A DNA stretch of 64,000 nucleotides, taken from positions 11,540,001 to 11,604,000 of the forward strand of contig NC_058339.1 of NCBI RefSeq assembly GCF_905475395.1, given 5' to 3'. Position numbers and translations under genes: made by a program. Of this stretch, positions 37,481 through 51,006 are shown piece after piece. Positions within the stretch are counted from its first letter, which is position 1. Each line of letters begins with the position of its first letter. Origin of the DNA: Chrysoperla carnea. Its lineage: Eukaryota; Arthropoda; Insecta; Neuroptera; Chrysopidae. A model generated the notes under the pieces. The model saw nothing but the letters and a program-made list of their open reading frames with translations. It ran no database searches and was not told the origin of the DNA.

Positions 37481-38484
37481 CTAGACATTTGTATTCTATA
37501 ACGGAGTAGCACCCAAGGAAACGTGTAAAAGTGAATATTAAGGTGATCTTGAGAGTAAAGTATATTGATTGCTTCGTGGTATGTGTTTAAAAAGCTGAAG
37601 TTGATTAGCAAAGCAGTTAATTTAATATTAAACGGAGCCACATGTTTTTTTGTTCATAAATAATTACACCTACCAATTAAAATCGTGACTTTAAATATTA
37701 AAATTTTTTATTAATATTTAAATGATAAGTACATTGTAATATAGAGTTTAATGATTATTTTTAAAGTACAAAAAACCATTTTTTATTAGATAGAAACACA
37801 AAATCAATGGTACACTCGGGTCCATTGCTAGATCTCAAAAATTGTTTTTTAAAATTGTTTATTGCGGTTATAATTTCTATATTAAGTATAACAATATATA
37901 TAGTTTTGAAAAGTGCTAATTACCCCCTTTAATTTGAAACCAAACACGCTATAATGGAATCTAAATTTGTTTTTCGATCGTATTTATATCGCTATACTAT
38001 TTAATGATATGAACATTGATATATATATAAATGTGAATATTGATATATATTCAATGATCAATTGCAGAAAAATTTAAGTATTTTCTACAAGTATGCTTGT
38101 GATAAATGTTTAATAATTAAATAAATATCTAATATCCTTATTACATAATTCTATCAAAAATTTTAAATTTCATTTAAGATAACTTTATGCATTTTTATAA
38201 ATTAATTCAACTGAAATATTAAGTAACAATAAAAATCTATATGGTTCTTTAGTTTTATAGCTACTATTAAGTTTAAACTTATATAAGAATTTAATAACTA
38301 TGCCAAATTTAATTTCCAAATTAATGTTTTCTTCACGTTACATATCTTAATAGGGGATATTGAAGTAAAAATTAAAATGGATTGAAGTAACTGCGTTTAC
38401 TTGGCTGTTAATGTAGTTATTTTATACGTAAAACAAAAAGTTAGTAAATAATCATGTAAAAACCGATCATTAATTTACATAAAA

Positions 38485-39290
38485 TCATAAAGTTAATAAA
38501 TTTGATTTTTTTTATAACACAGGCAAATTTGATCCAATATAATTTGGATTTTTTTTTGAAACCCACTAATTTTGGGTCATGCTTTTCTGCTGTGCTGCCA
38601 GTTTTTCACTAGTTATCACTTATGTGCTGAACTCCGGAACCAGGATTCCACATTCTGGAAAAATATTGTTAATTTTGATCATTTTGAAAGGTATGGCCCA
38701 AATTTACTAGGATTACATACTTGATTTATCAAAATTGGATAAAATTTGGATGTGAAAGAGTAAAATAAATTTTTTGGATTCTAATGACGCCATGAAGTTA
38801 ATAAATTCCATATTTTGATAATACAGGCAAATTTGATCCAATCTTATTGGAATTTTTTTTGAAACCCGCTAATTTTGGGTCATTCTTTTCAGCTGTGATG
38901 TCAGTTTTTCACTAGTTATCATTTATGTGCTGAATTCCGGTACCAGAACTCCACATTCTGAAAACCTATTAAAGCTAGAAAAAATTTGATCACAAATTTA
39001 AAATGTATGACTCAAAATTAGTATTGTTACATAATTGGTTTGTCAAAATTGGATAAAATTTGGATATGATAGAGCAAAATTAAATTTTTTCGAATCTGAT
39101 GAAGTCATGAAGTTTATAAATTCGATTTTTTTGATAACACAGGCAAATTTTATCCAATCTAACTGGAATTTTTTTTGAAACCCACTTATTTTGGGTCATT
39201 CTTTTCAGCTGTGATGTCAGTTTTTCACTAGTTATCACTTATGTGCTGAATTCCGGAACCAGGATTCCACATTCTGGAAAACTAGTAGAG
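38485..39290 (+). repeat. Family C tandem repeat, about 2.6 units
   Basis: ATTGGATAAAATTTGGAT recurs at 38735 and 39048, a spacing of 313. GATAACACAGGCAAATTT, TGAAACCCACTAATTTTGGG and TTTTTCACTAGTTATCA repeat in the same order. Confidence 0.87.
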
Positions 39291-39689
39291 GATGTCATTC
39301 AGTTTATGGAATACGATACGATAATACGCTACTCTCCCCTATTAACTAATAAAACGTTATTATAATATAAAATAATAACAAGTTATTGTAAATTAATAAT
39401 TACGGTCTGTATATATTGTTATATAATTTGTCTATAATTATCTGGTTTTTCATAATCTATAAAATAATTTTTTTTAAATTAATAATAATCATATTAAACA
39501 ACCAAATTATTAACTTCTTAATCGAATAAATAAATTGATTTTCTAATTTTAATCGATTCATGTGTGGTATTATTATTATAGGTGTTATGTTTTTAATTTT
39601 TGGTATCACCTCTACTTGATTACAAATCTTTTTTTGATTTAATTATGGAGTTCGAAAACTCGTTATAACATTATAACAAGTTACATAAC

Positions 39690-40236
39690 ATTTTTATACC
39701 ATGTATATATGAAATATACATAGTATATTAAGTTTAGTCCCAAGTTTGTAACGCTTAAAAATAATGATGCTAGGAAAAAAATTTTGTCATAAGTGTTCAT
39801 AAAATCACCTAATTAGTCCATTTCCGGTTGTCCGTCCGTCCGTCCGTCCGTCTGTAGACACGATAACTCAAAAACGAAAAAAGATATCGAGCTGAAATTT
39901 TTACAGCGTACTCAGGACGTAAAAAGTGAGGTCAAGTTCGTAAATGAGCATCATAGGTCAATTGGGTCTTGGGTTCGTAGGACCCATCTTGTAAACCGTT
40001 AGAGATAGAACAAAAGTTTAAATGTAAAAAATGTTCCTTATCAAAATTTTTTTCGTAAACATCACTGTTTACCCGTGAGGGCGCCAATTAGGCGGAAATT
40101 TTATAATATGTACTATACTTGATTATCAGTTATGTATGTGTCACATGTTTGTATGTGTAATGTAGTAAAGAAATCAACACTGACTATGCATGGTATTTCA
40201 ACAATTAACTCAGTCAATTGTTTGTTTTCACTTGTT
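39690..40236 (+). repeat. Family A dispersed repeat, small internal deletion
   Basis: Near-consensus copy with five GTCC units at 39829-39850. About 25 bp are missing before CGTAAACATCACTG. Confidence 0.9.
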
Positions 40237-41499
40237 TTAACCTATCTTTCTGCGCATTATTTTTAAATTCTTTAAATATTCCGAAGACATTGCAGTCTCT
40301 GACTAATTTTTTATACGTGCATAACAGCACTGAGCATAGAATCTATGAAGAAAGCCTCGCGTTTTAAAAATTTGATCCGGTAAAATAGAGTTATTGAGAT
40401 TCAGATTGTCCGTTTTGTGAAGTGTCAGAATGGTATTTTTGGTTGGTATTAGGGAATGGAAATTCAGTTTAACCATTATCTATGGTGTTTTCAAAACCAT
40501 ATTTACAAATACAATTTTAATAAATGTATGGTAATAAAAAGAATGCATTTCTTTATATAAGCGAATAGTTTAAAAATAATTTAAAAAAATTAAAAAAACA
40601 TGTCGTATTTATAATTAAATTTCTAAATAAAACTTGTTTTAATTATTTTGAAATATAATTATTCATATTAATCAACACCTACTACCATAAACATAACAGT
40701 TCATATTATAAATATCGATCGATATGACCCAAATATCAGATATTTTTGTTTATGATATTTTTAATAAGTTTTCGTGATTTTAAAATCAAAATAAAACAAA
40801 TGTTTTCAACATTAAATTAAAGATTAAAATTAAAAATAAAATATCAAAGGTCGTGTTCGATAGTTATTAAATCGCTTCGGTTTAGATTTAAAGTAATAAC
40901 AGTGCAAAATTCCGATATTGGTAGGTACATATATTGATGTTGTATTGATTTTTTGGGGAAATTCTTGTTAATGCAGCGTTTTCTTACACGTGAGTCTGAA
41001 AATTTTTCTTCAACAAAATATGGGTTTTAAATTTTCGTTTTTTGGTTTTAAATTTTCGACAGACTGGATTTTTTGCCAAGTTTTGCATAAAAGATTTTTG
41101 TATTTATTACACCGTTTCTTGTATGAATATTAACGATAAGGAATTTTTTTATTTTAAGTTTGTAGTGCAATTTTATATTTTGGGAATGCGTTTAACAAAT
41201 TAAAACTGGCTTTGCTGGCGAGGCAATTGCTCTCCCTTGATCCTTGTGGCGGCCTTCGACCTTCCCTCCGAGTCGCAGAAAAAATCATTACACGAAAAAA
41301 TTAAAAAAAAACCGCATCTTCCCAGCTTATTAAGACGAAAACGGGTAGTTTTAAGGGTATTTTTCTCATTTTCGTGGGTTACATTGAAAAAATTATTTTC
41401 CTCGTATGTTTCATGCAATTACGCATCAAATTCCAAAAATTGCTATTTTCTAGCACGTCCAAAAGTGTCTTAGCATTTTTATCGGCATGTCAATGCTAA

Positions 41500-41695
41500 A
41501 GATCTGATAAATTAGCAATCTAAAGATGAAAGAATTTTGAAAATCGGTTACGTAGTGAACTCAAAAATAGCGGTTCACTACTTAATGGAATAAAATATAG
41601 CCCATTTTACTTGCTGATAATGTAGTATTCTAAAGGTGAAAGATTTTTTAAAATCGGTTAAGTAGTGAACTCAAAAGTGTCGGTTTACATATATA
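41500..41695 (+). repeat. Two-unit tandem duplication
   Basis: ATCTAAAGATGAAAGA...AATCGGTTACGTAGTGAACT at 41518 recurs at 41630 as TCTAAAGGTGAAAGA...AATCGGTTAAGTAGTGAACT. The units are about 113 bp apart. No gene is apparent. Confidence 0.65.
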
Positions 41696-42499
41696 TATTG
41701 TACAAACTTTCATCCCCTATTTCACCACATTAGGGGATGCATGACACCTACAGCATAAAATCAATATCCTATCGAAATTTCAAACTGCTATTATAAGTGA
41801 TTTAAGCTGGACGTCGACGTATCAGTCGTTACATTGCGGTTTCTCCCTCCAGTTTATTTCCTCACTCTGAGACGTTTCTGATTTTAAATTATATACAAAA
41901 AGAAACATTTGAAAAGAAATATCATTAAAATCGGAGCTGTTATTGAAGACTTCCTAGTAAAAACATTCATTAATGCGACTAAAGAAAGTATTTAGGGAAA
42001 TGCATTACATAAAGATTATTTTTACTCATAATTGGCGATGACAAAACAAAAAAATAAAGATCAACGAACAACAAAATAAACAAATACAGAAGTTTATAAA
42101 AATAAATTGTACCCATGAACTAGAACCATGAAATAATTATAAAAATAATCTTCATAGCACATCTTCATGATCAACACAAAGAAGAGGAAATCATGAAGTA
42201 CCTACTTGTGGGTAGGTAGTAATATAGTACATTACAAAGAAAGAAAGTATGCGCATGTATATTACTTGATATTATTATTATTAAAGTTTAAATCATCAGA
42301 GATCATCGAACCATCATTATCAATATCAATACAATCGTGCACAGTCATCATCTGTATCTTCGTGAGTTATACTTGTCTTAATTTTAATATCTTTCTTTAA
42401 TAATCAGAGTCATGTAGTTATAATATTGTATTCACGTTTGTTTAGTATTTTTACCCGACTGAACAACACAAAGGAGTGGTAATGTGTTTATCTGGCTTT

Positions 42500-42985
42500 G
42501 TCTGTTCCTATGTGTCACTCTAGAGCTCAAACGTGTCGGCCGATTTTGATGATTCTAATGTCAATCAATTTGTCTTAATCTTGCAAGTGCTACTAAGGAT
42601 GTGGCATTGATGAAAATTCAATATGGCGACCACCAGGTGCCATATTATGAACGGAATGTATGTATGTTTCTATGTGGCATACTAGAGATCAAACGCGTGG
42701 GCTGTGAGCTTTGATGATTTTGACGTTAATCGATTTGTCTTAACCTTGAGAGTGCTACTGAAGATATGGCAGTAATGAAAATTCTATAGGGCGACCAACA
42801 GACGCCCTATTGGGAAAAGAATGTAAGTGTGTTTTTATGTAGTACACAGAGACGAAATGCGTAAGCTGATTTTGATGATTTTTACGTTAATCGATTTTTC
42901 ATAACCTTTCGAGTGCTACTGAAGATATGGCAGTAATAGAAATTCAATATGGCGACCAACAGACGCCATATTGTGAAAACAAAAT
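42500..42985 (+). repeat. Three-unit tandem repeat of ~165 bp
   Basis: Each unit carries TTTGATGATT, an AATCGATTTGTCTTAA-like string, GTGCTACTGAAGATATGGCA and (TA)TGGCGACCAACAGACGCC(ATA). The GGCGACC...GGTGCC/ACGCC part at the end of each unit is an imperfect palindrome. Unknown class. Confidence 0.85.
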
Positions 42986-43892
42986 TTTTAGTTTTAAATA
43001 ATATCATCTGCAATATTTTAACAAGTACAAATTTATAGGAAACAAAAATAAATTTAAAAAAAAAAGAATTATTCCTTGACTTTGATCTTTAAAAATGGGT
43101 TCATATTTGTGTTACAAATTTAATGCCATTAAAAAGATGTGAAGTATATTGAACTTAAAAATTAATTAGTTTTTTATTATAATATTAAATATCAGCAGTA
43201 GTAATTCTAGTTTATTTGACATTTTAAATTTAAAATCATCTTTGCTACAAATTTAAATAAAAAAAATTTATTCGGAACACCTTCATTGCACTTTTTATAG
43301 ACCGACAGCCATAAAATTTTAATTCAAAGTCAATTTACACTTTAAGACAAATTATTAAGTTTGTAAAAATACAAGATTTTTCTTATTCATGGTAATAGGG
43401 TATTTAACTGGTTTCTGTTAACCAGCACAGATTATAAGATGGTATTTATAGAGCCCATAAAAAGTGGTAACGTTTAATTGTTTTATGCATTTCTTCAAAA
43501 AATAAAAATACCTGATTGATTATTCTAAAATATCTTTTATGATTTAAAATTGGTAATGTTGTAGCTTGAAAATAATTATTTTATATTTGCAGAGTTCTTC
43601 TAGGGAAAAATAAGACAATGCTTCCGTTTTCAGGTAAATATGTTTGATATTTATGGTAATATAAAAGAAAATCGTTGAATTACAAAATTCAAAAAAATTC
43701 TGTCGTCTATGCTAAATGGCCTATTGTGCGATTAATTTTTTTATGATTCGGAAACGAAGATATCTATGAATAAAAATAAAACCGGAAATAGTACGCATAT
43801 CTAAAATGAATATGACGGAAAATTTTATTTTGAGGCTACGATACATTCCGTTCACACTACGTTTAAAAAATTGCGTTTGAATTCTTTCCCAT

Positions 43893-44453
43893 TTTTATAC
43901 CATGTATATATGAAATATACATAGTATATTAAGTTTAGTCCCAAGTTTGTAACGCTTAAAAATAATGATGCTAGGAAAAAAATTTTGTCATAGTGTTCAT
44001 AAAATCACCTAATTAGTCCATTTCCGGTTGTCCGTCCGTCCGTCCGACTGTGGGCACGATAACTCAAAAACGAAAAAAGATATCAAGCTGAAATTTTTAC
44101 AGCGTACTCAGGACGTAAAAAGTGAGGTCAAGTTCGTAAATGAGCATCATAGGTCAATTGGGTCTTGGGTCCGTAGGACCCATCTTGTAAACCGTTGAAG
44201 ATAGAACAAAAGTTTAAATGTAAAAAGTTCCTTATCAAAAATTAAACAACTTTTGTTTGAAACATTTTTTCGTAAACATCACTGTTTACCCGTGAGGGCG
44301 CCAATTAGGCGGAAATTTTATAATATGTACTATACTTGATTAACAGTTATGTATGTGTCACATGTTTGTATGTGTAATGTGATAAAGAAATCAACACTGA
44401 CTATGCATGGTATTTCAACAATTAACTCAGTCAATTGTTTGTTTTCACTTGTT
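43893..44453 (+). repeat. Family A dispersed repeat, full length
   Basis: Near-identical to the copies at 39690 and 23388 across its length, including both ends. Confidence 0.9.
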
Positions 44454-44989
44454 AGTTTCAATATTTAAAAAAAAATTCAACTAGGATATACGGTATAGCA
44501 TAGAATTTCTTTTAATTAAAAAATAATATAAAAGAACAGCCCAATTGTAGTTACTCACCTTGCCAATGTTTTATTTCAAACAATTAAAGAATTGATATAT
44601 TTTATTAGACAATCAAAATATCTACCTACACGTAAAGGTCATATAATAATAATTATCACAGGAAATCAATAAAATATAATAAACAATTATATTTTTGTTA
44701 TTATAAAAAAATATAAAATAATTAATATAACTCTTGGTAATTATCTTAATAAGCTTAATTACAAACAAAAAAAGTTTTAAAGTTACTACTCATGGTAGTA
44801 TTTCGATTCCTTTCAATAGGCTCGCCTCTGGTGATTCATAAATAATTTCAATTATTTTAGTAATTTGAATATGAAATTAATTTTCTGGACTTTTCTAAGC
44901 GAAATCATATGAATAATGGGACTTCCTACTCCCGGGATAGCAACATTCGATCTAGTGAAATGGATAATACAATTAGAATCGAATTCGAT

Positions 44990-45450
44990 AAGCTATAAAT
45001 GAAAGTGATTTTGACCCAAAAAGTACATTTAATGACTGGTGAAATAGTTTTTGAGATACGGACTAAAATCGATCCAAATATTGCGGTATTTCAGAAACTG
45101 TGCATCCAATCATTCAATTAACCTGATTTTTATACTTTCTGGATCAAAATTTCAATTTCAAAGGGGTACCCCTTAATAAATTGCAAAAAATCGAAAAATG
45201 TCTTTTATCTCCAATTTCGATAATACTCAGTATAGAAGGTAATTTTGACCCAAAATGTACAAAAATCGTGTGCATTTGTTGACTGGTCGAATAGTTTTTG
45301 AGATACAGACTAAAATCGATCCAAATATTGCGATATCTCAGAAACTCTGCATCCAACCATTAAATTAACCTGATTTTTAAACTTTTATTATCAAAATTAC
45401 CCCATCCACCGAGTTTCATCAAATTCCTAAGCAAAAATTGTTTCCCAATT
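44990..45450 (+). repeat. Family B tandem repeat with a shortened unit
   Basis: The ATCGATCCAAATATTGCG string occurs at about 45069 and 45316. The 247-bp spacing shows a deletion relative to the usual 309. Flanks match family B. Confidence 0.85.
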
Positions 45451-46165
45451 TCTGGAAATTACAGACTTCTAGTCCCAGCAGTTTCAGCTGTGCGTTGATC
45501 GATCAGTCAGCTTCCATTCTTATATTAATAGATTGTACACGTATAGGTATAGGTATTATTTATAAAAATATCTAAACAAAAATCATATTTATTATATTAA
45601 ATATTCATGGATTAATTGAACACGATTCAATATTAGTCTGATATCATAATTAATAGTACCTAAGTACCGTATTCCTTCTGAGTAGATAAACAAAAATTTC
45701 AATCTTATTAGTTTGAATACCTTAATCATTATACGGTAATAGTAATGATATCAAGGTTAAAACAAAATAACATATTTAAAAATTTGATTGGTTATATGTG
45801 TTTTCAACGATTATAATTGAACAGTTTTATTTAATTAATATCGTTTAATTATACTAAATATTTACTAGTTAACTTAAATTTTAATAAATACCGCTAAAGG
45901 GTTTAAGTACATTAAAAAAAATTATTTCATAAGTTAATAAATAATAATATCTTAATATTACTTATTTGTAAAATGATAATAATAATTACAGTGAGAGGCA
46001 TAAATAGTGAAACAAAAAAATATGTAACAAAATTCGATAGTAGCTTAGATTTCTTATTTAATGAAATTTTAAATCATGAATTTGATTAAAATAATGAAAT
46101 TGTGAAAATTATTTTTATGAGGAATTATCTTATTCTACACGCGCGAGTATTCATGTTTTACTTAC

Positions 46166-46470
46166 AGGGCCGTAACGAGAGTACATAGCGCCGGTGGCAA
46201 GTATTTAGGTGGCGCCTTATTCATATTTATGACGTCATCAAAAACCAAAAAATTTAATATTGCTCTATCACATCCTTATTTTTTCCCAATTTTAATAAAC
46301 CAAGTATGTAATACTACTCAATTTGGGTCATAATTTTCAAATTTGTGATCAAAATTAAACTAGCTCTAATAGGTTTCAAGAATGTGGATCCCTGGTCTTG
46401 GAATGAAGCACATGAACGATACCTAGCGAAAAATTGACATCACAGCTGAAAATAATGACCCAAATAAGTG
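46166..46470 (-). repeat. Family C unit beside a CAGGGCCG end
   Basis: The reverse-strand family C strings TAATAGGTTTCAAGAATGTG and ACATCACAGCTGAAAATAAT lie next to CAGGGCCGTAACGAGAG. That end resembles hAT-type transposon ends (CAGGGCCG), but no matching second end was found. Confidence 0.6.
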
Positions 46471-48887
46471 TGTGTGTGTCTATCTGTCTGTCTGTAGAAC
46501 CGATGTTGATTTGAAAGGTAAGATAATGGTTTCGCGTGCTTTTTTTTAATTTTGAGCGAGTCTTTCATCACGTGACTAAGGATTATCGTACGGTTGACAG
46601 AAATGAAGACAAACCGGTTAAGCAACACCGTATTTTTTAGAGGTGTACTTATTAATGGCAATGTATGTTGAGCCCTAAGCCTGCATGTCTTGTCTTAGGT
46701 TATACTTGACCCATAAACCTAATTAAAGATAAACACCATTTGTTTACCTGTTTATCGATTATCACAGATCGACTGTTTCTCAGTGTGTGTAATTTATGAA
46801 TATTACTTCTAAAATAAATAACATATATTTAGATATTTGAAGAAAAAAACAAATTAAACCCAGTAATTTTGTACTTGAGTATAATTAGAATATTTATAAA
46901 AAGTAATTACAACCTTGTATGACGACGATTGCCAATATTTTACCGATATATATCATATATGATTAAAATATCTCTCTAACGTAGAGTAAAAATTATTAAT
47001 TATAAAATTTTTAGGGTGTTTCAAATAAAAAAATAAATTATTAGCCCACAAGACACATTAAAATTATGTAATGATTTAAGTAGATGTTTTTAAAAATGCA
47101 TATGCGTTTAGAAGTACATACATTTTATATATTTTTTAACCTTCTAAGCAAATAAAAGTAAGGAATTAGATTTCACTTCCTGTCATGTTTATTATTGTGA
47201 AATCAGTGCAGCAGGCAAATAATTCAAATTACATCTTTAATGTTCTTTTTTTAAGTTGGTATTATACAAGGATCTTAAATGTATTCTGGCTAATTTTGCA
47301 TGTAGGTATGTTATGAATGGATTATAAAAATATCTTAGAAGGTCAGACAATGACGTGACCTGAAAAATAAATATATTTAATTTTATTTAAAGGAATTGCA
47401 TTTATATTTTTAGACCTTAAATTAAATAATATAACATCCAAAAATATGATAAATAATTTATCATAACTGGGAAAAGAAATAATGAAGTCTACGTTTGATA
47501 AGTATAGGATTTTCCTAAAAAAGCGCCTAATGTTTTTTTTTTTAAATAAAAGATAAACATTTGTATTAACTTCGAACAGTTTTTTTAATTGAAAGTATGA
47601 TCCATTACAATTGTACGAGAAGTCAAATTTAAGGATGTATGAGCATGTCTGATTTAAGGGCTCAAAATTTTGACTAACACATTACCCCTTTTTTGTGTCG
47701 TGCAGTCGGGAAAGAAAAGAAGAGTTTTAGTTATACTATTAAACAAGTGAAAACAAACAATTGTTGAAATACCATGCATAGTCAGTGTTGATTTCTTTAT
47801 CACATTACACATACAAACATGTAACACATACATAATTGATAATCAAGTATAGTACATATTATAAAATTTCCGACTAATTGGCACCCTCACGGGTAAACAG
47901 TGATGTTTACGAACAAATGTTTCAAACAAAAGAAGATTTGTTTAATTTTTGATAAGGAACATTTTTTACATTTAAACTTTTGTTCTATCTCTAACGGTTT
48001 ACAGGATGGGTCCTACGGACCCAAGACCCAATTGACCTATGATGCTCATTTACGAACTCACTTTTTATGCCCTGAGTACGCTGTGAAAATTTCAGCTCGA
48101 TATCTTTTTTCGTTTTTGAGTTATCGTGTCCACAGACGGACGGACGGGCGGACAACCGGGAATGGACTAATTAGGTGATTTTATGAACACCTATGACAAA
48201 ATTTTTTTCCTAGCACCATTATTTTTAAGCTACAAACTTGAGACTAAATTTAATATACTATGTATATTTCATATATACATGTTATAAAAACCATATCTTT
48301 CGGACGGAATTGCTTAAAATGGTACACAAATACGTAACTATGTGTACACCTCTGTAACAATAAAATTGATAAGGAGATAATATTGTTGTTAATTTCTTTA
48401 TATAAAAAATTAATATTAAGTGTTGTTTAAAATATACAATTGTTATGAATAAATAATATTGTCACCGGTGCACTACACTTAAAAATTATTAGTGCATATC
48501 TTACTAGATACAATTGTTCAATTAAAACGCATTTTTTTTTTGTGTAGGTACTTGTCTAATGTTTTTGTTACTTCATCATGTACTCAACTGTTCAGACTTT
48601 ATTATGTATATCATCTTCATTCATTATTAAAATTATAACTCATGAAGCATGAATTTATCACAATTATTACTTTTTCATAAACAGAGTGGATTATTTTAAT
48701 ATACAGGACGTTCTGTTATTGACAGCAGATCGTTATCCTGCAGAATAATCTCATAAAGACGAAGGAAAAAGTTATTTCCACTTTTGAATATGAGGCCTAC
48801 ATTACGAGAAAATTAACAAAATAAATTAATATATCTTTAGCGAATCACAGTTCAATAACATTTTGAATGAAACCAATAAAACACTAC
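46471..48887. other. Non-coding apart from a family A copy
   Basis: A short GTGTGT/CTGT microsatellite at 46470-46496, then AT-rich DNA. No gene recognised. Confidence 0.5.
47743..48290 (-). repeat. Family A dispersed repeat, full length
   Basis: Reverse-strand copy from AACAAGTGAAAACAAACAAT to ATATATACATGTTATAAAAA. Confidence 0.9.
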
Positions 48888-51006
48888 TTAAGGTAGTTCC
48901 TCCGCGACAGTCCAGTCAAAAAGTTTTGGACTAATACTATCATTCAGCGCATTAACTGTGCTATGACTACTATGACTATACCATATATTATTTTCACAAG
49001 ACTGTAGTTCCTCACTACTGTATCTCTTATACGTATAAACACACACACTATGATATATACATTTACCATTAGTCTTTATATCCTCTCCACAAAAAATAAT
49101 CGCTAAAACGAGTTATTTATTTAAGTTTTTTATCGAAACTATATGGTAAATAATTTTTATTTTTTTAAATATATTTTCTAAATATAGTTTTCTACATTTA
49201 CTGGAGTAAATCTAAGCAAAAAAAGGCTGTTATATGGATTAAAAGTTCGAGCATCGAAACTTTGGGGTTTTTCTTTTCACATCAAAATAAGTATTTTTTG
49301 AAATTTTTTACTTTCCCGGAGTGGTGCAACATGTTTAAAAAACAAAATGGCGTCAAAAATGGAATTTTTTTCAGAAATTTTATCATTTTTATTTTATATT
49401 CGCAAAAGGGGACATCGGTGGATATCCAAATTTGGTAGGTTTGTAGTCAATGTTAAGAACTACTCCTCATATTTTTTTGGGGGGGGGGGTTTCATCCCTT
49501 CCCCTCCCAGTTATATATATATGTATACATACATATGGTAAAACAGTTCATTTGACTGTAACTGGAAAAATATTTGATTGATTTTAATGAAACTAATATC
49601 AATAGTAGGTTTCATCCACCCCTCCCCGTCCCGCTTTCATATTTTTGCAAATTCAAAATTTTTATGACGTATAAAGGGGTTTTTGGGGTCGCTGATCTCG
49701 AATTTTTGGCTAAAATAAGTGCACCCCCTAAAAATATTACTATTTTTTCTTGATAATCAAGTGCAAAATTCGAAATCAGCGACCCCAAAAACCCCTTTAT
49801 ACGTCATAAAAATTTTGAATTTGCAAAAATATGAAAGCGGGACGGGGAGGGGTGGATGTTGTAAAAAGGGCTATATTAATAAAAACATCTAAAGTTTTGG
49901 GTTACTTTAGCATTTTAAACTATTTTGACCTCTTTTTAAAATCTTTTAAGATACATTTATTCCATACACCCCTTCCCCCTAACAGCGCGGGGGTTAAAAA
50001 TTAAAAATTTTGCTTTAAACCATATAGACCTCTTTTAAAAATAGTTTTCTGAAGCCGAAGCAAAAAACACCCCCCAAAGCCAGTCCATACACCCCCCAAA
50101 CAATTATTTCCAGAAAGTGTTAAATTTTCCGTTTTTCGCAAAAATATGGATCAAGGAGTCATTTTACGGGTAAGCTACTTATTATAAAATCGAAAGATAA
50201 AAATGCTACAATTTAAAAAAAAATTTAACCTCGTAGGACAAAATGGCATAAAATGGCAGCCATTTTAAACAATTTACTAAATTGGAAATTTTGGCCGAAC
50301 TATGTAACGGATTTCGCTAAAATTTTAACCGAAAGTTGTAAGTAATGAAACCTACTATTGATATTAGTTTCATTAAAATCAATCAAATATTTTTCCAATT
50401 ACAGTCAAATGAACTGTTTTACCATATGTATGTATACATATATATATAACTGGGAGGGGAAGGGATGAAACCCCCCCCCCAAAAAAATATGAGGAGTAGT
50501 TCTTAACATTGACTACAAACCTACCAAATTTGGATATCCACCGATGTCCCCTTTTGCGAATATAAAATAAAAATGATAAAATTTCTGAAAAAAATTCCAT
50601 TTTTGACGCCATTTTGTTTTTTAAACATGTTGCACCACTCCGGGAAAGTAAAAAATTTCAAAAAATACTTATTTTGATGTGAAAAGAAAAACCCCAAAGT
50701 TTCGATGCTCGAACTTTTAATCCATACACAAGGCGTAATTTCACTCTACTAATTATATTAGTTTTTCATAGAGATGGTGTACGTCATTCATTGATAAATA
50801 AATATAATATTTGTAAATTTGTGTATTTTTATACGCTTCTCCCATGTACACGTACAAATTGCGTCACTTTTAATTGCTAATATCTCATGTATGACATGGT
50901 AAATCATCTTCTAATTTTAACAGCATGTGTATTATGAATTAAATATTTTATATTCTGAGTTTTGAGAAATTCTTGAAATATCACTTTCGTGTAGGTACTA
51001 CCTTAA
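48888..51006. mobile_element. Possible TTAA-flanked element enclosing the large palindrome
   Basis: TTAAGGTAGTTCC at 48888 and GTACTACCTTAA ending at 51006 are inverted, and the first ten bases equal the ends of the intron MITE at 54455-54774. It encloses the inverted repeat at 49233-50726. No transposase is seen. The short terminal match could be chance. Confidence 0.4.
49233..50726. mobile_element. Fold-back-like element: nested inverted repeat
   Basis: Outer arms 49233-49615 and 50345-50726 (~382 bp) are almost perfect reverse complements. Inner arms 49616-49705 and 49766-49855 (90 bp) are also nearly perfect, around a 60-bp centre. 49856-50344 is present on only one side. Mirrored non-coding ORFs in the two arms encode the same peptide start, a consequence of the symmetry. 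A possible AAGGC duplication lies at 49222-49226 and about 50730. No protein domain is seen. Confidence 0.85.

Larger units (their letters stand above)
40237..43892. other. Non-coding, two tandem repeats
   Basis: Apart from the tandem repeats at 41500 and 42500, a GC-richer patch at 41207-41280 (GGCGGCCTTCGACCTTCCCT) stands out but matches nothing I know. Confidence 0.45.

Noticed and set aside
47900-48178. 92-codon plus-strand ORF
   Set aside because: It lies wholly inside a family A repeat in reverse orientation; other copies do not keep the frame.
49347-50612. Two ORFs encoding the same MASKMEFFSEILSFLFY start in opposite orientation
   Set aside because: They are the two arms of one palindrome. 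Composition is low complexity and ends in a G-run, and no domain is seen.
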